Source: Bilophila wadsworthia ATCC 49260
GTDB taxonomy: Bacteria; Desulfobacterota; Desulfovibrionia; Desulfovibrionales; Desulfovibrionaceae
Length of the DNA: 8,087 bases
Direction of reading: 5' to 3'
Assembly (NCBI RefSeq): GCF_000701705.1
Contig: NZ_JNJP01000121.1
Location: 1-8,087 of the forward strand
The translations under genes and the position numbers were made by a program. The notes under the pieces were generated by a model that saw only the letters and a program-made list of their open reading frames with translations, made no database searches and had not been told where the DNA came from. This document shows, one piece after another, positions 6,680 through 8,087 of the stretch. The first letter of the stretch is position 1; every line of letters starts with the position of its first letter.

Positions 6680-6717
6680 GGGCAAGGCAGCGCCTTTCCC
6701 GGCGCTGTTTTCCTTTA
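6680..6717 (+). terminator. Intrinsic terminator abutting the next ribosome binding site; candidate attenuator
   Basis: CAGCGCC (6688-6694) pairs with GGCGCTG (6701-6707) around TTTCCC, followed by TTTTCCTTT. This is a standard + strand terminator. It ends 1 nt before the AAGGAG (6719-6724) of the next gene, so no promoter fits between them. A competing hairpin uses the same left arm: GGG-C-AAGGC (6680-6688) with GCCTT-T-CCC (6692-6700), 8 bp with one C-T mismatch and an AGC loop. The two folds exclude each other, as in a terminator/antiterminator switch. The terminator is seen; the switching is inferred. Confidence 0.65.
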
Positions 6718-6731
6718 CAAGGAGCGAAGCA

Positions 6732-7205
6732 ATGGGAATGAAAGACAGGTTCCGCGCAGATCGGGACTTCATTGACGGCGTTCTGAACGACGCCGACGAC
6801 ATGGTGGTTGCCCTGAACGACGGCGACGGGGCCCCGTATGCCTTCCCGGTGAATTTTGTCCTGCTGGGCGACGCGCTGTACATCCACACCGCGTTCACCG
6901 GAAAGAAAATGGACTTGATCCGCAAGAACCCGCGCGTGGGGTTCTCCGCCTATGCGGATGTCCGCATCATCCGCGAGAAAGCCACAACCACGTTCCGCAG
7001 CGTTTGCGGGACCGGGACGGCGATTATCGTCGAGGACAAGGAGGAAAAACGCACCGCGCTCGATGCCATCACCGTGCGCTACAAATCCTTGTGCCCGCGC
7101 CCCGCCCCCGATTCCATGATCAACCGGGTCGCCATCATCCGCATCGACATCGACTCGCTCATGGGGAAATACGCCCCTGGCGAAGAGGAAGCGCTCAAAG
7201 CATGA
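6732..7205 (+). CDS. Nim-like pyridoxamine 5'-phosphate oxidase-family flavin-binding protein
   Basis: 157-residue cytoplasmic split-barrel protein of the Pyridox_ox_2/NimA-like group. These proteins bind flavin and often act as small reductases; some reduce 5-nitroimidazoles, but the natural substrate is usually unknown. Typical features are PYAFPVNFVLLGDALYIHTA (35-54), the GKKMDLIRKNPRVGFSAY helix-strand (57-74), TTTFRSVCGTG (86-95) and EDKEEKRTALDAI (101-113). Many relatives have GHK where this protein has GKK (57-59), so a His often kept there is Lys; the effect is unknown. The ATG at 6732 has AAGGAG with a 7-nt spacer. A second ATG (6738) has a poorer 13-nt spacing. The gene overlaps the following acetyltransferase by 4 nt (ATGA), so the two are co-translated. 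The leader carries a candidate attenuator. Family is confident; the reaction is not. Confidence 0.85.
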   Translation: MGMKDRFRADRDFIDGVLNDADDMVVALNDGDGAPYAFPVNFVLLGDALYIHTAFTGKKMDLIRKNPRVGFSAYADVRIIREKATTTFRSVCGTGTAIIVEDKEEKRTALDAITVRYKSLCPRPAPDSMINRVAIIRIDIDSLMGKYAPGEEEALKA

Positions 7206-7771
7206 ACCCTTCGCCAGCGCATCAGACCTTGCCCCTCGTCACGGAGCGCCTGCGGGTCCGTCTCTGGACAGAGGCGGATCGCGCCGCTTTCCGCCGTATG
7301 AACGCCGATCCCCGCGTCATGAAATTCTTCCCGTCCACACTCTCCGAAGCCGAAAGCGACGCACTTCTGGCCCGAATTCAGGCACATCAGGCGGAGCACG
7401 GCTTTACGTTCTGGGCCGTGGAAGACAAAGCCACCGGAAGCCTCGCCGGACTCACCGGGCTTGCGCGGGTGGCCTTTGACGCGCCGTTCACGCCCTGCGT
7501 GGAAATCGGCTGGCGGTTCCTGCCCGAATACTGGGGCACGGGGTACGCCCTCGAAGCCGCCCGCAGCGTGATGGGCTACGCCTTCAAGGTTCTGGAACTC
7601 CCCGAGGTGGTCGCCTTCACCACGGAAACCAACCTGCCGTCACAGGGCCTCATGCGGCGGCTCGGGATGCTCCACAATCCCGCCGAGGATTTCGATCATC
7701 CCGCCCTGCCCCCGGATCACCCGCTCCATCGCCATGTACTCTACAGGATGCTGAAAGACTTCTGGGAATGA
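7202..7771 (+). CDS. GNAT-family N-acetyltransferase, RimJ/RimL type
   Basis: 189-residue acetyl-CoA-dependent acetyltransferase of the Acetyltransf_3 group. Members modify protein N-termini, amino acids or small amines; the acceptor cannot be read here. The N-terminus has the usual TERLRVRLWTEADRAAFRRMN (14-34). The strand EIGWRFLPEYWGTGYALEA (101-119) includes the acetyl-CoA pyrophosphate loop W-G-T-G-Y-A. Asn144 and Ser147 (ETNLPSQGLMRRLGM) sit at the usual catalytic-strand positions, and EDFDHP (162-167) is typical of this subgroup. The start at 7202 overlaps the upstream stop (ATGA). The same frame is open further upstream, to 7004, but that part runs inside the preceding gene and is not coding. 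GAGG at 7185-7188 is distant, so expression probably depends on translational coupling. Confidence 0.9.
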   Translation: MNPSPAHQTLPLVTERLRVRLWTEADRAAFRRMNADPRVMKFFPSTLSEAESDALLARIQAHQAEHGFTFWAVEDKATGSLAGLTGLARVAFDAPFTPCVEIGWRFLPEYWGTGYALEAARSVMGYAFKVLELPEVVAFTTETNLPSQGLMRRLGMLHNPAEDFDHPALPPDHPLHRHVLYRMLKDFWE

Positions 7772-7965
7772 CAACGTACGGAGCAGAATTCTTGCCCTGA
7801 GGCATCGCTTCCAGGCAGCTCCCTCCGTCCCCATCCCCTCCAACCTTTCCGGCAGCAAGGGGAACACACGGCAAGAGTCCCCCCAACGCATAACCATTTC
7901 CTTACAACGCTTGCCCCCCTGCCATCCCAACAGCCCACACACAACAATCCCCTTCCACACATAGA
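7772..7965. other. Non-coding stretch after the acetyltransferase
   Basis: 194 nt with no supportable gene. The + strand is pyrimidine-rich (CCCTCC, CCCCATCCCCTCC, TTGCCCCCC) with few G-runs, the mirror of the G-rich repeats. An open frame on the minus strand crosses the terminator and the acetyltransferase and has no good start, so I do not call it. The stretch may be a long 3' untranslated region ending at the terminator at 7966. Confidence 0.5.
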
Positions 7966-8004
7966 AAAACCGCCCGAACGGACATCGCTCGGGCGGTTTT
8001 CTTC
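7966..8004. terminator. Strong bidirectional intrinsic terminator
   Basis: AAAACCGCCCGA (7966-7977) pairs perfectly with TCGGGCGGTTTT (7989-8000) around an 11-nt loop. The + strand ends in TTTTCTT and the minus strand in TTTTTCTAT, so it can stop transcription both ways. It is the most canonical terminator in the window and closes the Nim-like/GNAT unit. Confidence 0.9.
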
Positions 8005-8038
8005 CCTCAACCGGGAAAACCGGCAACAGGGATTCAAT

Positions 8039-8087
8039 AAACACAAAAGTCTTGGGAGGGAGAGGGGTGGGGTTTGGGGAGGGGAGA
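8039..8087 (+). repeat. G-rich intergenic repeat, third + strand copy, cut by window edge
   Basis: It starts AAACACAAAAG and ends GGGGAGA at the last base of the window, matching 4962-5010 without gaps. Six G-runs (8054-8056, 8058-8060, 8064-8067, 8069-8072, 8076-8079, 8081-8084) with loops of 1-3 nt make a strong G-quadruplex motif. By analogy with lon and pepA, a hairpin arm and a + strand gene start probably follow beyond the window. Confidence 0.65.

Noticed and set aside
4997..6925. Open frame of 642 codons on the minus strand across pepA
   Set aside because: Same codon-pattern artefact. It crosses two hairpins and has Gly/Ala/Arg-rich low-complexity translation with no domain.
7640..8044. 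Minus-strand open frames after the acetyltransferase
   Set aside because: They run through a strong terminator and into the acetyltransferase antisense, with no ribosome binding site or recognisable protein.
1..8087. CRISPR array, tRNA, rRNA, insertion sequence or phage gene
   Set aside because: I looked for regular repeat-spacer units, tRNA-like cloverleaf ends and transposase motifs and saw none.

Overview
This looks like a piece of chromosome from a GC-rich, probably anaerobic delta-proteobacterium, most like the Desulfovibrionaceae (Desulfovibrio/Bilophila-type). That placement is an inference. It rests on the GC-rich codon use, the NtrC/NtrX-type sigma-54 regulator, and intergenic G-rich 'AAAAGtCTTgGGA...GGGG' repeats with long hairpins, which I associate with that family. 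I ran no database search. All six genes lie on the + strand.

Layout: (1) 1-246 is a leader holding a G-rich repeat and a perfect 27-bp inverted repeat just upstream of the ribosome binding site of lon. (2) 247-2715 is lon, a complete ATP-dependent LonA protease. (3) 2716-3148 is a 433-nt gap with a possible decayed repeat, an AT-rich island, a G-quadruplex-capable palindrome and, directly before the next start, a guanidine-II (mini-ykkC) riboswitch: two hairpins, each capped by ACGG. (4) 3149-3469 is gdx (sugE), an SMR guanidinium exporter, followed after 33 nt by (5) 3503-4906, an orphan NtrX/NtrC-type sigma-54 response regulator with a GAFTSA variant loop. (6) 4907-5077 holds a hairpin with its T-tract on the minus strand and a second repeat copy. 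(7) 5078-6586 is pepA, an M17 leucyl aminopeptidase whose catalytic residues fall at the numbers I recall for E. coli PepA. (8) 6587-6731 holds a long hairpin, then an intrinsic terminator that overlaps an alternative hairpin and ends 1 nt before the next ribosome binding site. (9) 6732-7205 is a Nim-like flavin-binding protein of the pyridoxamine-phosphate-oxidase fold, overlapping by 4 nt with (10) 7202-7771, a RimJ/RimL-type GNAT acetyltransferase. (11) 7772-8087 is non-coding, with a strong terminator and a third repeat copy cut by the window edge.

Functionally, the clearest unit is the guanidine response. The riboswitch can be read base by base: the 3' arm of its second hairpin (CCTCG) is the exact complement of the gdx Shine-Dalgarno sequence (CGAGG). 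This predicts a translational ON switch for guanidinium export. Lon and PepA are housekeeping proteolysis genes, but apparently separate transcription units. The Nim-like/GNAT pair is translationally coupled and may be controlled by the attenuator-like leader. Most of the unexplained signal is in the intergenic DNA, which is full of strand-asymmetric G-runs and long hairpins.
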